Shown here: piece after piece, positions 1-6,542 of the stretch | Layout of the letters: every line of letters begins with the position of its first letter | Position numbering within the stretch: position 1 is the first letter of the stretch | DNA from: Thermoplasmatales archaeon SW_10_69_26 | GTDB lineage: Archaea > Thermoplasmatota > SW-10-69-26 | Direction of reading: 5' to 3' | DNA length: 51,083 bases | Assembly (NCBI GenBank): GCA_003009755.1 | Contig: PXUB01000046.1 | Location: forward strand, 1-51,083 | Position numbers and translations under genes: made by a program | The notes under the pieces: generated by a model | The model's database searches: none | Told to the model about the DNA's origin: nothing | Seen by the model: the letters and a program-made list of their open reading frames with translations, nothing else

Positions 1-64
1 ACCAGCTCGACCGTCCGGTCACAGACGACAAGGGTCCTTTTCGCCCTCTGCACCCCGATGCTAC

Positions 65-92
65 TCCCGTCAGATCCCGTGACCTGACGGGA
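65..92. repeat. Perfect 9-bp inverted repeat in the left-edge intergenic region
   Basis: Bases 65-73 (TCCCGTCAG) and 84-92 (CTGACGGGA) are exact reverse complements around a 10-base loop. No open frame of useful length covers bases 1-340, so this could be the terminator of a gene left of the window or a protein-binding site. No T-run follows it. Apart from this hairpin I see nothing recognisable between 1 and 335. Confidence 0.45.
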
Positions 93-335
93 CCCCTGAG
101 TCTCCGAGACTGAGTTCCAGTATCTGTAGGTCGGGCGTTGGCAGTTTTCATCTCGCGCCAGTTCGACCAGAGCGAGAAGGCAGCCTCTATTGAGAGCCAA
201 CGGTCAGCACCCAGCATTGAGTAATGGTCCTCGAGTGGGGCTGGCGGCCCGCCGGCAGGCTCCAGTCAGAACGCCTCGCCGGTCATCGTCTCGAGTATAC
301 CCCAGGCTGCCCCCCCCAACCAACACATTGACCCC

Positions 336-357
336 AGTCTATATGTGTGTATAGACT
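336..357 (+). promoter_or_regulatory. ars operon promoter with palindromic operator over the TATA box
   Basis: AGTCTATA (336-343) and TATAGACT (350-357) form a perfect 8-bp inverted repeat with a 6-base spacer. The left arm contains the TATA-like CTATAT, centred about 27 bp before the ATG at 372. ArsR/SmtB repressors bind such imperfect palindromes over their own promoters. A repressor here would block TBP binding, giving autoregulation relieved by arsenic. The operator role is inferred. Confidence 0.6.
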
Positions 358-371
358 CTCGTCTATGCGAG

Positions 372-740
372 ATGGTTCCCGCCGACGACATCGAGACCCG
401 CCTCGAACGGCTCTCGAACGAGACCGACACGTGTTCGCTCGCCGAGTTCCAGGACAAGGCCGAGGACCTCCGCTCGGACCCCGGCTTCGAGCGGGCTGTC
501 CTCCAGGCGGGCGCCCTCGCCAACGAGAAACGCCTGATCACGCTGGCTCTACTGGCGGAACGCGACAGCCTGTGCGCCTGCGAGATCCAGGCCGCACTGG
601 ACTGCACGAACCCCACGGTCAGCCACCACATGGACTGCCTGCTCACGGCCGACCTCGTCACGAGCGAGAAGCGCGGCAAGTGGAAGCACTACGAACTCAC
701 CGACGACGGCCGCCGGCTGGTGGCCGAGGTGCTGCCCTGA
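372..740 (+). CDS. arsR: ArsR/SmtB-family arsenic-responsive repressor
   Basis: A 122-residue winged-helix protein. The middle (LCACEIQAALDCTNPTVSHH) matches the ArsR metal-site helix and recognition helix, with a Cys-x-Cys pair where classical ArsR proteins bind As(III). It is followed by the wing (GKWKHYELTDDGRRL). The frame opens at a GTG at 345, but that codon lies inside the operator palindrome. ATG 372 sits just downstream of the expected start of transcription, so I choose it, giving a nearly leaderless message. The permease gene begins 2 bases after the stop, and an acetyltransferase of the ars type follows. Role: dissociates from DNA on binding arsenite, derepressing the operon. Family assignment is firm; the exact inducer is inferred. 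Confidence 0.85.
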   Translation: MVPADDIETRLERLSNETDTCSLAEFQDKAEDLRSDPGFERAVLQAGALANEKRLITLALLAERDSLCACEIQAALDCTNPTVSHHMDCLLTADLVTSEKRGKWKHYELTDDGRRLVAEVLP

Positions 741-742
741 CG

Positions 743-1651
743 ATGCTCGGTGTCGAGCTCAGCCGGGAAGCGCTCGCGTTCCTCGGCTTCCTCACGGTCG
801 AGTTGACGGCCATCTACCTAGCAGTCGTGTTCCTGGTGGAGATCGTCCAGTCCCGCCTCGGAGACGACCGGATGCGCGATCTGATGGGCGGAGACATGGG
901 CCCGTCCCGGTTCCTCGTCGCCGCCGGGCTGGGAGCCTTGACGCCGTTCTGCTCCTGCTCGACGGTCCCCGTCGTCGCGGGCATGAACCGGGCGGGCGTG
1001 GCCTGGCCGGTGCTCAGCTCGTTCCTGATCATCTCGCCGCTCGTGAACCCGGCGCTGTTCGCCCTCATGTGGGGCCTGGTCAGCGTCGAGTACGCCCTCC
1101 TCTACGTCGGCGCCTCCCTGCTGGTCGCGGTCGCCGTGGGGATCGTCATCCACAACGCCGGATGGGGACAGGAGGCCACCTCGACCGAGACCGAGCCTTG
1201 CTGCGACAGCGGCGAGACCAGCCAGCGCCAACAGGACGGCTGGGCGCTCCGCGAGGCGTGGGCCGAAGCCTGGTCCTCGACGGTGCACATGGTCCCGATC
1301 TTCGTGGCCGCCGGCCTGATCGGCACGGCGCTGAAGTTCTGGATCGGGACCGGATGGATCGAATCCATCCTGGCCAGCACCGGCTGGTGGGGCGTCCCCG
1401 TCGCCGCCGTCGTCGGCCTGCCCGTCTACGCGTCGACCGCGGTCCTGCTCCCGCTGGGCGCCCTGTTGCTCCAGCAGGGCGCCGGGCTCGGCATCGTGAC
1501 GGCGTTCCTGATGGGTGCGACCGGGTTCAGCATCCCCGAGGGGATGATGCTCCAGGAGATCATCGGCGGTCGCCGGTTGGCCGTGATCGCGGGCGCGTTC
1601 ACCGTGGCCGTCGTGGGCGCCGGCTACGGGTTCCAGCTGCTGGGGGTGTAG
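743..1651 (+). CDS. arsP: ArsP-like permease (COG0701/DUF318), organoarsenical efflux
   Basis: A 302-residue polytopic membrane protein with about eight hydrophobic segments. The family signature LTPFCSCSTVPVVAGM lies at roughly residues 66-81. ArsP-type permeases expel trivalent organoarsenicals such as methylarsenite, with these cysteines implicated in binding. The second half has a similar hydrophobic block with GATGFSIPEGMML. Between the halves is a hydrophilic loop carrying a CC pair (residues ~153-154), possibly a second thiol site. The gene starts 2 bases after arsR and is followed 5 bases later by the acetyltransferase, consistent with one transcript under the upstream operator. COG0701 also holds permeases of other function, so the substrate rests mainly on context. 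Confidence 0.8.
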   Translation: MLGVELSREALAFLGFLTVELTAIYLAVVFLVEIVQSRLGDDRMRDLMGGDMGPSRFLVAAGLGALTPFCSCSTVPVVAGMNRAGVAWPVLSSFLIISPLVNPALFALMWGLVSVEYALLYVGASLLVAVAVGIVIHNAGWGQEATSTETEPCCDSGETSQRQQDGWALREAWAEAWSSTVHMVPIFVAAGLIGTALKFWIGTGWIESILASTGWWGVPVAAVVGLPVYASTAVLLPLGALLLQQGAGLGIVTAFLMGATGFSIPEGMMLQEIIGGRRLAVIAGAFTVAVVGAGYGFQLLGV

Positions 1652-1656
1652 CAAGG

Positions 1657-2115
1657 ATGAGCTTAGCGATCGAGCCCGCCCGCGACGAGCTGGCCCTCGT
1701 CCGTCGGTTGTTGGCGGCCAACGGCCTCCCCCACGCGGACGTCCACGACAAGCCACAGGCCTTCCACCTCATCCATCGGGCGGACGAACTCGTCGGAGCC
1801 GCAGGCCTCGAGATCCACGACCCGCATGCCCTCTTACGGTCGCTCGTCTTCCGCCCCCGCCACCGCGGTCACGGGCACGGGACCGAGATCTGCCGGCGGC
1901 TGGAACGGCGGGCCCAGACCCAGGACGTTCAGACGATGTACCTGTTGACGACGACCGCGGCCGGCTTCTTCCGCCAGCGGGGCTACGAGGTGATCAAGCG
2001 GACCGCGGCGCCGGCTGCGATCCAGCGGACGAGCGAGTTCTCCAAGCTTTGCCCGGCCTCCGCCACCTGCATGGCCAAGCCCCTGGACAGCTCCTCGACC
2101 AATAGGGGTCGGTGA
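1657..2115 (+). CDS. arsN2: ArsN2-like GNAT acetyltransferase
   Basis: A 152-residue GNAT protein starting at ATG 1657 behind GCAAGG. The acetyl-CoA loop is the R-x-x-G-x-G/A type (RHRGHGHGTEICRRLERRA). The tail (YLLTTTAAGFF, then IQRTSEFSKLCPASATCM) is the conserved C-terminal pattern of ArsN2 proteins, which occur in arsenic operons. ArsN-type enzymes N-acetylate arsenic-containing amino compounds; for ArsN2 the substrate is less certain. It is the third gene of the ars operon and converges on the cupredoxin gene, with stops only 4 bases apart. Identification rests on motif recall plus the neighbouring arsR and arsP. Confidence 0.75.
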   Translation: MSLAIEPARDELALVRRLLAANGLPHADVHDKPQAFHLIHRADELVGAAGLEIHDPHALLRSLVFRPRHRGHGHGTEICRRLERRAQTQDVQTMYLLTTTAAGFFRQRGYEVIKRTAAPAAIQRTSEFSKLCPASATCMAKPLDSSSTNRGR

Positions 2116-2119
2116 GCGG

Positions 2120-2704
2120 TCACCGCCGGCGACGGCAGAGGAGGCCGGTGGCTCCGAGAGCCGCCAGCGCGATCCACGGCCCGGACGGGATCCGGTCCTC
2201 GCCGGGGTCGCCGATCGTCTGGTTCTCGGCCTTCTGGACGGAATCGCCAGGGTACACGTTGCGGCTGAGGTGCATGCCTTGCTGCTCGTGGTCGCCGACG
2301 TCGCAGAACAGGTGCAGCGTATCGGTGCCACGGGGGACCGCGACCGTCTGCTCGACCGACTCGCCGGGCTCGATCGGGCCCAGTTCGACGAACGCCGCTT
2401 CGGTAGGGGTACCGTTCCCGGGGTCGGCCTCGGCCCCGGGCGCGATGACCAGCCGGTGCGAGCTGGTGCCGTTGTTCGTGAACGTGAGCGCCAGCTCGTC
2501 GTCGTCCTCGATGAGGCCGGTGGCGTCACCGCCGATCGCGAAACACGGGGCGGTCTCCTGCACGCAAGAGGACGCCTCGTCGTGCGCGGTGACGGGCATG
2601 CCGTGGACGTCCCGGTCGGCCACAGCGGAGCCGGCGAAAGCCACCGAGGCGACCAACGCCACAACCACGGCCGCGAGGACGATCCGGACCGAGGTCGCTC
2701 GCAT
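2120..2704 (-). CDS. Secreted, C-terminally anchored cupredoxin (type-1 copper protein)
   Basis: A 194-residue protein from ATG 2704 (ATG 2743 in frame would add 13 residues). It has an N-terminal signal (MRATSVRIVLAAVVVALVAS), a beta-rich body, and the copper site: a His in NGTSSHRLVIAP and the C-x4-H-x4-M motif in CDVGDHEQQGM near residue 135. These are the four ligands of plastocyanin/halocyanin-like blue copper proteins, which carry electrons outside the membrane. The C terminus is IPSGPWIALAALGATGLL followed by CRRRR: a short signal, one hydrophobic helix and a basic end, like other secreted proteins in this window. It follows the bioY remnant on the same strand. The redox partner is unknown. 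Confidence 0.75.
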   Translation of the reverse strand: MRATSVRIVLAAVVVALVASVAFAGSAVADRDVHGMPVTAHDEASSCVQETAPCFAIGGDATGLIEDDDELALTFTNNGTSSHRLVIAPGAEADPGNGTPTEAAFVELGPIEPGESVEQTVAVPRGTDTLHLFCDVGDHEQQGMHLSRNVYPGDSVQKAENQTIGDPGEDRIPSGPWIALAALGATGLLCRRRR

Positions 2705-2732
2705 CTCGACCCCGCCAGGGAACCGGAGGCTT

Positions 2733-3366
2733 TCAACGTTCATGGTTGAGGGCCTCCCCGGACCGGCGGGGAGGGACGAGCAAGCTGGTGGCGCCGGCGG
2801 CCACGAACCCCTTGGCGAGGTCGACGGGCACGAACTGGACCACGCCCTGGGCCAGCGCCGGACCCCACCCCATGCCGGTGACGGTGACAAGGCCAACCCA
2901 ACCGAGCGCGTAGACCGCAAGCAGCCCGACGAGACCGGACGCCGTGCGCGCCAGGAAGGCGGCGGACTCGCCCCTCGACCAGCGCCACAACAGGCCCGAG
3001 AGCAGACGGGCACGCTCGACACGAGCACGGTCCGGCCATGGCCCTCGGTCGCCGATAGCCCGGAGACGCCAAGCAGACCCAGGCCGAGCCCGAAGAGGGT
3101 GACGTAGCCGGCGAGGGCGGGCACGCCCGGCGAGCCACCGTGTCCTGGCTGGCTTTGTCGAGGGAGCGCCGGAATCGGTCGCCGGTGGCGCCGGCGGCCA
3201 GCGGCATCGCGAAGAGGGAGCCGGCGGTCGCTGCGAGGAAGACCTCGGCTCCGCTGCCCTCGTCGCCGAAGACCGGCAGCCCGAACGCTCCCAACAGGAG
3301 GTAGACGTCCATCGACGCGTACCCCTTCCAGACGCCGAGCACGAGACCGGCGCGAGAGCGTAAGCA
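2733..3366 (-). pseudogene. bioY: Decayed bioY (biotin transporter S component)
   Basis: Pieces of BioY appear in different minus-strand frames. Around 3190-3330 the frame reads VYLLLGAFGLPVFGDEGSG, matching the BioY YLLLGAxGLPVF block. Around 2750-2930 another frame reads GLVGLLAVYALGWVGLV and GVVQFVPVDLAKGFVAAG, matching its C-terminal half, normally ending LPFLPGDLLKALLAA. The first 50-60 residues of the family (the PVPVTLQ region) are missing, and at least two frame changes separate the halves. BioY captures biotin for import. No bioM/bioN or biotin genes are near. The BioY-like reading begins right where a 25-bp dispersed repeat ends (3344-3368). Sequencing error could explain one shift, not the missing start. 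Confidence 0.65.
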
Positions 3367-3368
3367 AA
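3344..3368. repeat. 25-bp dispersed repeat, copy 1
   Basis: The sequence AGACCGGCGCGAGAGCG, then T, then AAGCAAA recurs at 18602-18626 with one mismatch (C for T). Copy 1 lies at the truncated 5' end of the bioY remnant; copy 2 lies in a gene-free stretch. A weaker partial match (ACCGGCGCGAGA) occurs near 29251. The nature is unknown: a remnant of a small mobile element or a conserved regulatory sequence. Confidence 0.5.
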
Positions 3369-3382
3369 ACACGTCCGGCAGT

Positions 3383-3715
3383 CTAGGGGTCGGGGAAGTC
3401 GGTGTCCGGTTGGCCGATCTTGCCTTCCCGGATCTGGTCGAAGAAGTTCTCGACGACGTGACGCCCGTCCTCGCCGAACCCGTGGAAGATGTTCTGCAGG
3501 AAGCTGAGGGTGTTGCCGGCTTCGTCGGTGAGCTCCAGGCGGGACTCCTCGAAGTCGCAGTTGACGATCCGGACCCCGGGGGAGCCGTCGTAGACGAGCC
3601 GGCAGCTCTCGAACCGGCAGTTCCGGAACTCGTCGTCGCCGAGCTCGATCCGTTCCTGGGTGAAGACCTCTCCCTCGTGGCGCATCAGGGGGTCAGCCGG
3701 GAAGGGGCTCATCAC
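3383..3715 (-). CDS. Small acidic hypothetical protein, pentapeptide-repeat-like
   Basis: A 110-residue acidic protein. The centre reads FRNCRFESCRLVY and VRIVNCDFEESRLEL, alternating Cys/Phe/Leu strands like a short right-handed beta-helix. The C-terminal half (NTLSFLQNIF ... VVENFFDQIREG) looks helical. No signal peptide or membrane segment is present. I know similar small bacterial and archaeal proteins only as uncharacterised. The start is ATG 3715, with a second ATG at 3712. It stands alone: the bioY remnant lies downstream on the same strand and the receiver gene is divergent. Codon composition matches neighbours, so I regard it as real; function unknown. Confidence 0.6.
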   Translation of the reverse strand: MMSPFPADPLMRHEGEVFTQERIELGDDEFRNCRFESCRLVYDGSPGVRIVNCDFEESRLELTDEAGNTLSFLQNIFHGFGEDGRHVVENFFDQIREGKIGQPDTDFPDP

Positions 3716-3842
3716 CGTTCGCCCCCAAGACAGGGCTCGCGGCGCGGGGAGATGGGTGGGAGGGGAACCAGGGCAAGCGGTTTATGACCCGAGGTCGGGA
3801 GCCACGGGGGACGCCGAGGGCCGCCGCTCTTGGAGGACCCAC

Positions 3843-4241
3843 ATGGGACGCAACATGCTCGTCGCCGACGACTCCCCGGCCATCCGGGCAGTGATCACGG
3901 ATGCCCTGCAGGAGTCGGGGATCCGCGAAGAGGACATCGCCACCGCCGAGAACGGGGAGCAGGCGGTCGAGAAGTACCAGGAGGTCGATCCCGAGATCAT
4001 CTTCATGGACCTCAACATGCCGCGGAAGAACGGCTGCGAGGCGGCCGAGGAGATCTTGACCCAGAACCCTCGCGCGCACGTGGTCGCCGTCACCGGGTTG
4101 CGCGAGGACAAGGAGATCGTCGAGGAGATCCGCTCGGTCGGGGCCTTCGACATCCTGCAGAAACCGCTGAGGTTCCAGGACATCAAGGACGTGCTCAACC
4201 GGGTCCGGGAGGAGCGCCGTGGTGCCGACCGGATCCCCTAG
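3843..4241 (+). CDS. CheY-like single-domain response regulator
   Basis: A 132-residue stand-alone receiver domain. The acidic pair is D9/D10 (VADDSPAIR), the phospho-acceptor is D56 (FMDLNMP), the switch Thr is T84 (VAVTG) and the conserved Lys is K107 (QKPL), so it should be phosphorylatable. There is no output domain, so it acts by protein contact or as a phosphate sink. ATG 3843 has a Shine-Dalgarno-like GGAGG about 6 bases upstream (3833-3837), and a TATA-like GGTTTATGA lies at 3779-3787, so this gene has a real leader. A second, damaged receiver overlaps its 3' end. No chemotaxis genes or histidine kinase lie in the window. Confidence 0.85.
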   Translation: MGRNMLVADDSPAIRAVITDALQESGIREEDIATAENGEQAVEKYQEVDPEIIFMDLNMPRKNGCEAAEEILTQNPRAHVVAVTGLREDKEIVEEIRSVGAFDILQKPLRFQDIKDVLNRVREERRGADRIP

Positions 4242-4657
4242 CGCGGCCGGCCCTGGGATCGATATCGGTCACGTGCTCGTGGTCGACGACTCGCCCGCGA
4301 TCCGTCGGACCGTCGAGGACGCGTTGGCGAACCTCGGTGTGCCCGACGAGCGGATGACCGTGCTCGAGTCCGGTGACGACGCCTTGGCGACGTTCACGCC
4401 GTCGTCACCGGATCTGGTGCTTTTGGGTCCCTCGATGCCGAGCCTGGACCCCTACGACGACCCGGGCGATGCTGTTAGAGGAACCGGACACGACGATCGT
4501 CCCGCTCACGGAGAAGACCAAGGACCACCCCCGCATCGGTGAGCTGGCGTCCTTCGGGGTGTACGACGTTCTCCGCAAACCGGTGCGGGTCAGCGATCTG
4601 GAATCGCTGATGCGCTCGATCGAGGAGGAGAACGCCGGTGCCGGCCGGATCTCTTGA
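4219..4657 (+). pseudogene. Degenerate tandem receiver with lost phospho-Asp and frameshift
   Basis: A second receiver overlaps the first by 23 bases from GTG 4219. It begins well (VLVVDDSPAIRRTVEDALANL), but the position matching D56 is Gly (LVLLGPSMPSL, residue ~70). Between about 4440 and 4466 the frame must change by one base. The remainder (VPLTEKTKDH ... GVYDVLRKPVRVSDLESLM) then runs to the stop at 4657. The ends of both copies match (EERRGADRIP and EENAGAGRIS), which points to tandem duplication followed by decay. A sequencing indel could explain the shift but not the Asp loss; two separate short proteins are also possible. Its stop abuts the rpiA stop with no spacer. Confidence 0.7.
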
Positions 4658-5332
4658 CTAGTTCTTGCGCTCTTGGACGCCGTCGTCGGTGCCGACCAGG
4701 CAGCGCTCGGCGACATCGAGGAACAGGCCGTGCTCGAGCACGCCCACGGTGCGGTCCAAGCGGTGAGCCAGCGCCTGGGGGTCCTCGATCGGGCCGGTGG
4801 CGAGGTCGAGGATGACGTTGCCGTTGTCGGTGCGGAACGGGTCCCCGTCGTCGGTGCGCAGCTCGGGGTCGAGGTCCACCAGTTCCTCGCGCACGAGCGG
4901 GAGCGCGTACTCGACGACCTCGATGGGGAGATCGAAGCCCTCGCCGAGCGTGTCGGCCGCCTTGGAGGCGTCGACGATCGCGACGAAGCGGTCGCTGGCC
5001 GTGGCGACCACCTTCTCGCGGAACAGGGCGCCGCCGCCACCTTTGATGAGGTCGAGGTCGGGGGCGACCTCGTCGGCGCCGTCGATCGTGAGCGCCAGTC
5101 GAGGTTCCTCGTCGAGGGTCGTCGTCGGGATGCCCAGCTCCTCGCAGCGGCGCTGGGTGTCGTGGCTGGTCGGGACCCCGCGCACGGAGAGGGTCTCCTC
5201 TTCGATGCGGTCGGCGAGCGCGACGAGGAAGGCGGCCACCGTCGAGCCCGATCCCAGTCCCAGCAGCTGTCCGTCGTCGACGAGCTCCGCGGCGCGGCGT
5301 CCGACCTTGCGTTTGGCCTCGGCTTGGTCCAC
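4658..5332 (-). CDS. rpiA: Ribose-5-phosphate isomerase A
   Basis: A 224-residue protein of normal family length that interconverts ribose-5-phosphate and ribulose-5-phosphate, supplying pentoses for nucleotides. Signature motifs are in order: LGLGSGSTVAAF (substrate loop), LTIDGADEVAPDLDLIKGGG (catalytic Asp and Glu region and Gly-rich loop), and an ALFREKVVATAS block with the conserved Lys. The start is GTG 5332 (MDQAEAKRKVG), about 11 bases after the expected transcription start from a TATA box shared with divergent kptA. The 3' end abuts the decayed receiver. Cytosolic; assignment is firm. Confidence 0.93.
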   Translation of the reverse strand: MDQAEAKRKVGRRAAELVDDGQLLGLGSGSTVAAFLVALADRIEEETLSVRGVPTSHDTQRRCEELGIPTTTLDEEPRLALTIDGADEVAPDLDLIKGGGGALFREKVVATASDRFVAIVDASKAADTLGEGFDLPIEVVEYALPLVREELVDLDPELRTDDGDPFRTDNGNVILDLATGPIEDPQALAHRLDRTVGVLEHGLFLDVAERCLVGTDDGVQERKN

Positions 5333-5365
5333 GGTTCCACCGGCGATGCGCAGTCACCGAAGCCC

Positions 5366-5372
5366 TATAATA
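5366..5372. promoter_or_regulatory. TATA-like box shared by divergent rpiA and kptA
   Basis: TATAATA at 5366-5372 is the only AT-rich stretch in the 71 bp between the two genes. Its centre is about 35 bp from the kptA ATG (5404) and about 37 bp from the rpiA GTG (5332). Starts 26 bp to each side would give leaders of about 9 and 11 bases. A single symmetric box may serve both directions. Confidence 0.5.
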
Positions 5373-5403
5373 CCCCCCTCTGCTTGCTCGGCGAGACCCG
5401 AGG

Positions 5404-6036
5404 ATGTTGCGCGAGTGCCCGGAGCACGGCGACTATCGGGGCGGTGAATGCCCCGATTGCGGGGCCGAGGGTGACTACCTGATGAACGACGAGGAGCTGA
5501 ACCACCTCGGTCGCATCATGGCCGGGATCTTGCGGCACTTCCCGGACCGGTTCGGGCTCGAGATGGACGAGACGGGCTGGATCGATCTCGAGGAGATGGT
5601 CGAGGCGATCCAACGCAAGCGCGATCGGTTCCACTGGCTGTCGCCTCGCCACGTGAACGCCGTCGTCCAGACGGATCCGAAGGGTCGCTACGAGCTTGAG
5701 GACGACCGGATCCGGGCGACGTACGCGCACTCGCTGGACCTAGCATGGGACTTCCCCACCGAGGGGATCCCTGAGACGCTGTACTACCCCGTCTCCGAGG
5801 AGGAGCTGGATCTCGTGCTCGACCGCGGGTTGCAGCCCCGCGACCGCTCGCTCGTGCACCTGTCCGAGACCTACGAGTCGGCGGTCTCGGCGGGCCTGCG
5901 CCGCGTGGAGAACCCGATCATCCTGGAGGTCGCCGCCCAGAAGGCCAACGAGGACGGGAACACGGTCTGGAACGCCGCCAAGACCGTGTACACGACCGAG
6001 GAGGTCCCGCCGGAGTACATCTCCCGCAGCCAGTGA
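5404..6036 (+). CDS. kptA: Archaeal RNA 2'-phosphotransferase, Tpt1/KptA family
   Basis: A 210-residue protein. Residues 5-19 form an archaeal-type zinc-ribbon knuckle (CPEHG ... CPDCG). The winged-helix half follows with the RHFP core arginine (ILRHFPDRFGLEMDETGWI), then KGRYEL and IRATYAHSLDL. The ADP-ribosyltransferase-like half contains LVHLSETYESA and ends in EEVPPEYI. Tpt1/KptA moves an RNA 2'-phosphate to NAD+; in archaea the role may be RNA repair or NAD-dependent end modification. The usual HGT strand reads YYPVS here (LYYPVSEEELD), a noticeable departure from the common LYHGT motif. It stands directly upstream of a tRNA gene. Confidence 0.85.
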   Translation: MLRECPEHGDYRGGECPDCGAEGDYLMNDEELNHLGRIMAGILRHFPDRFGLEMDETGWIDLEEMVEAIQRKRDRFHWLSPRHVNAVVQTDPKGRYELEDDRIRATYAHSLDLAWDFPTEGIPETLYYPVSEEELDLVLDRGLQPRDRSLVHLSETYESAVSAGLRRVENPIILEVAAQKANEDGNTVWNAAKTVYTTEEVPPEYISRSQ

Positions 6037-6096
6037 CCTCGTCCGGGTGGCAACCTTCTTCAGGGGGGACCCGTTAGCCGGCCCCGCTCACATCGT

Positions 6097-6170
6097 GCCG
6101 GGGTGGCTCAGTCTGGCAGAGCGCCGGACTCATAATCCGTAGGTCTCGGGTTCGAATCCCGATCCCGGCA
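6097..6170 (+). tRNA. tRNA-Met (CAU), elongator-like
   Basis: A 74-nt cloverleaf: acceptor GCCGGGG pairs with TCCCGGC (one G-U), discriminator A; D stem GCTC/GAGC; anticodon loop CTCATAA with anticodon CAT; T arm TCGGG-TTCGAAT-CCCGA. The acceptor begins GCCGG as in archaeal elongator tRNA-Met rather than the GGG of tRNA-Ile2, so Met is preferred. The outermost anticodon-stem pair (27-43) is a C-T mismatch, a small oddity. No CCA is encoded. The last 18 bases recur 129 bp downstream. Confidence 0.9.
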
Positions 6171-6300
6171 TCGATCGCACCCGAGGGTGAGGGATGAGAA
6201 CCTCCGGGTTCGTCTCAAGAGACGGCAACGATCACGCTGTCTCTTGAGACGCCACGGGCCGAGCACCGCGAGGCCCGTCCGCGAATCCCGATCCCGGCAT
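6171..6300 (+). repeat. Structured tRNA-Met trailer ending in a copy of the tRNA 3' end
   Basis: Bases 6282-6300 repeat 6153-6171 exactly (CGAATCCCGATCCCGGCAT: last part of the T arm, the acceptor strand, discriminator and one flanking base). The likeness continues more weakly, 14 of the next 17 bases from 6171 and 6300. In between are three consecutive inverted repeats: GAACC/GGTTC (6198-6211), a perfect 13-bp stem CGTCTCAAGAGAC/GTCTCTTGAGACG (6211-6223, 6239-6251), and ACGGGCC/GGCCCGT (6254-6260, 6272-6278). It may be a scar of a tRNA-targeting element, a partial duplication, or a structured RNA co-transcribed with the tRNA. No credible protein frame covers it. From 6301 to 6511 I see nothing further. 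Confidence 0.6.
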
Positions 6301-6511
6301 AGACCGCACCCAAGGGCTGGTGGATCGAGCACGGCCTTCGGCCCAACACGTCCCGAGGCCGCAGCCTCAGCGCCGCTGGTTTCGTCTGCTGGTGGACCTT
6401 CACGCAGGACGATCGTGGCCTGACCCGTGTCGGCGCGGGCGCGTCGACGCAAGCTGGCACCCCTCCCTCCAGCCCCTGACCCTCGTCCCATCTGCGAGTA
6501 GGTACCCACCA

Positions 6512-6521
6512 GCTTTTATGC
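6512..6521 (+). promoter_or_regulatory. TATA box of ribA
   Basis: GCTTTTATGC is centred about 27 bp before the ATG at 6543. This predicts a leaderless message and argues against the in-frame ATG at 6531, which would lie upstream of the transcription start. Confidence 0.55.
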
Positions 6522-6542
6522 AGGGTTGCTATGGCGTCGGTG

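Noticed and set aside
6108-6509. A minus-strand frame ending RDSNPRPTDYESGALPD
   Set aside because: This is the well-known false protein produced by reading the antisense of a tRNA-Met gene.
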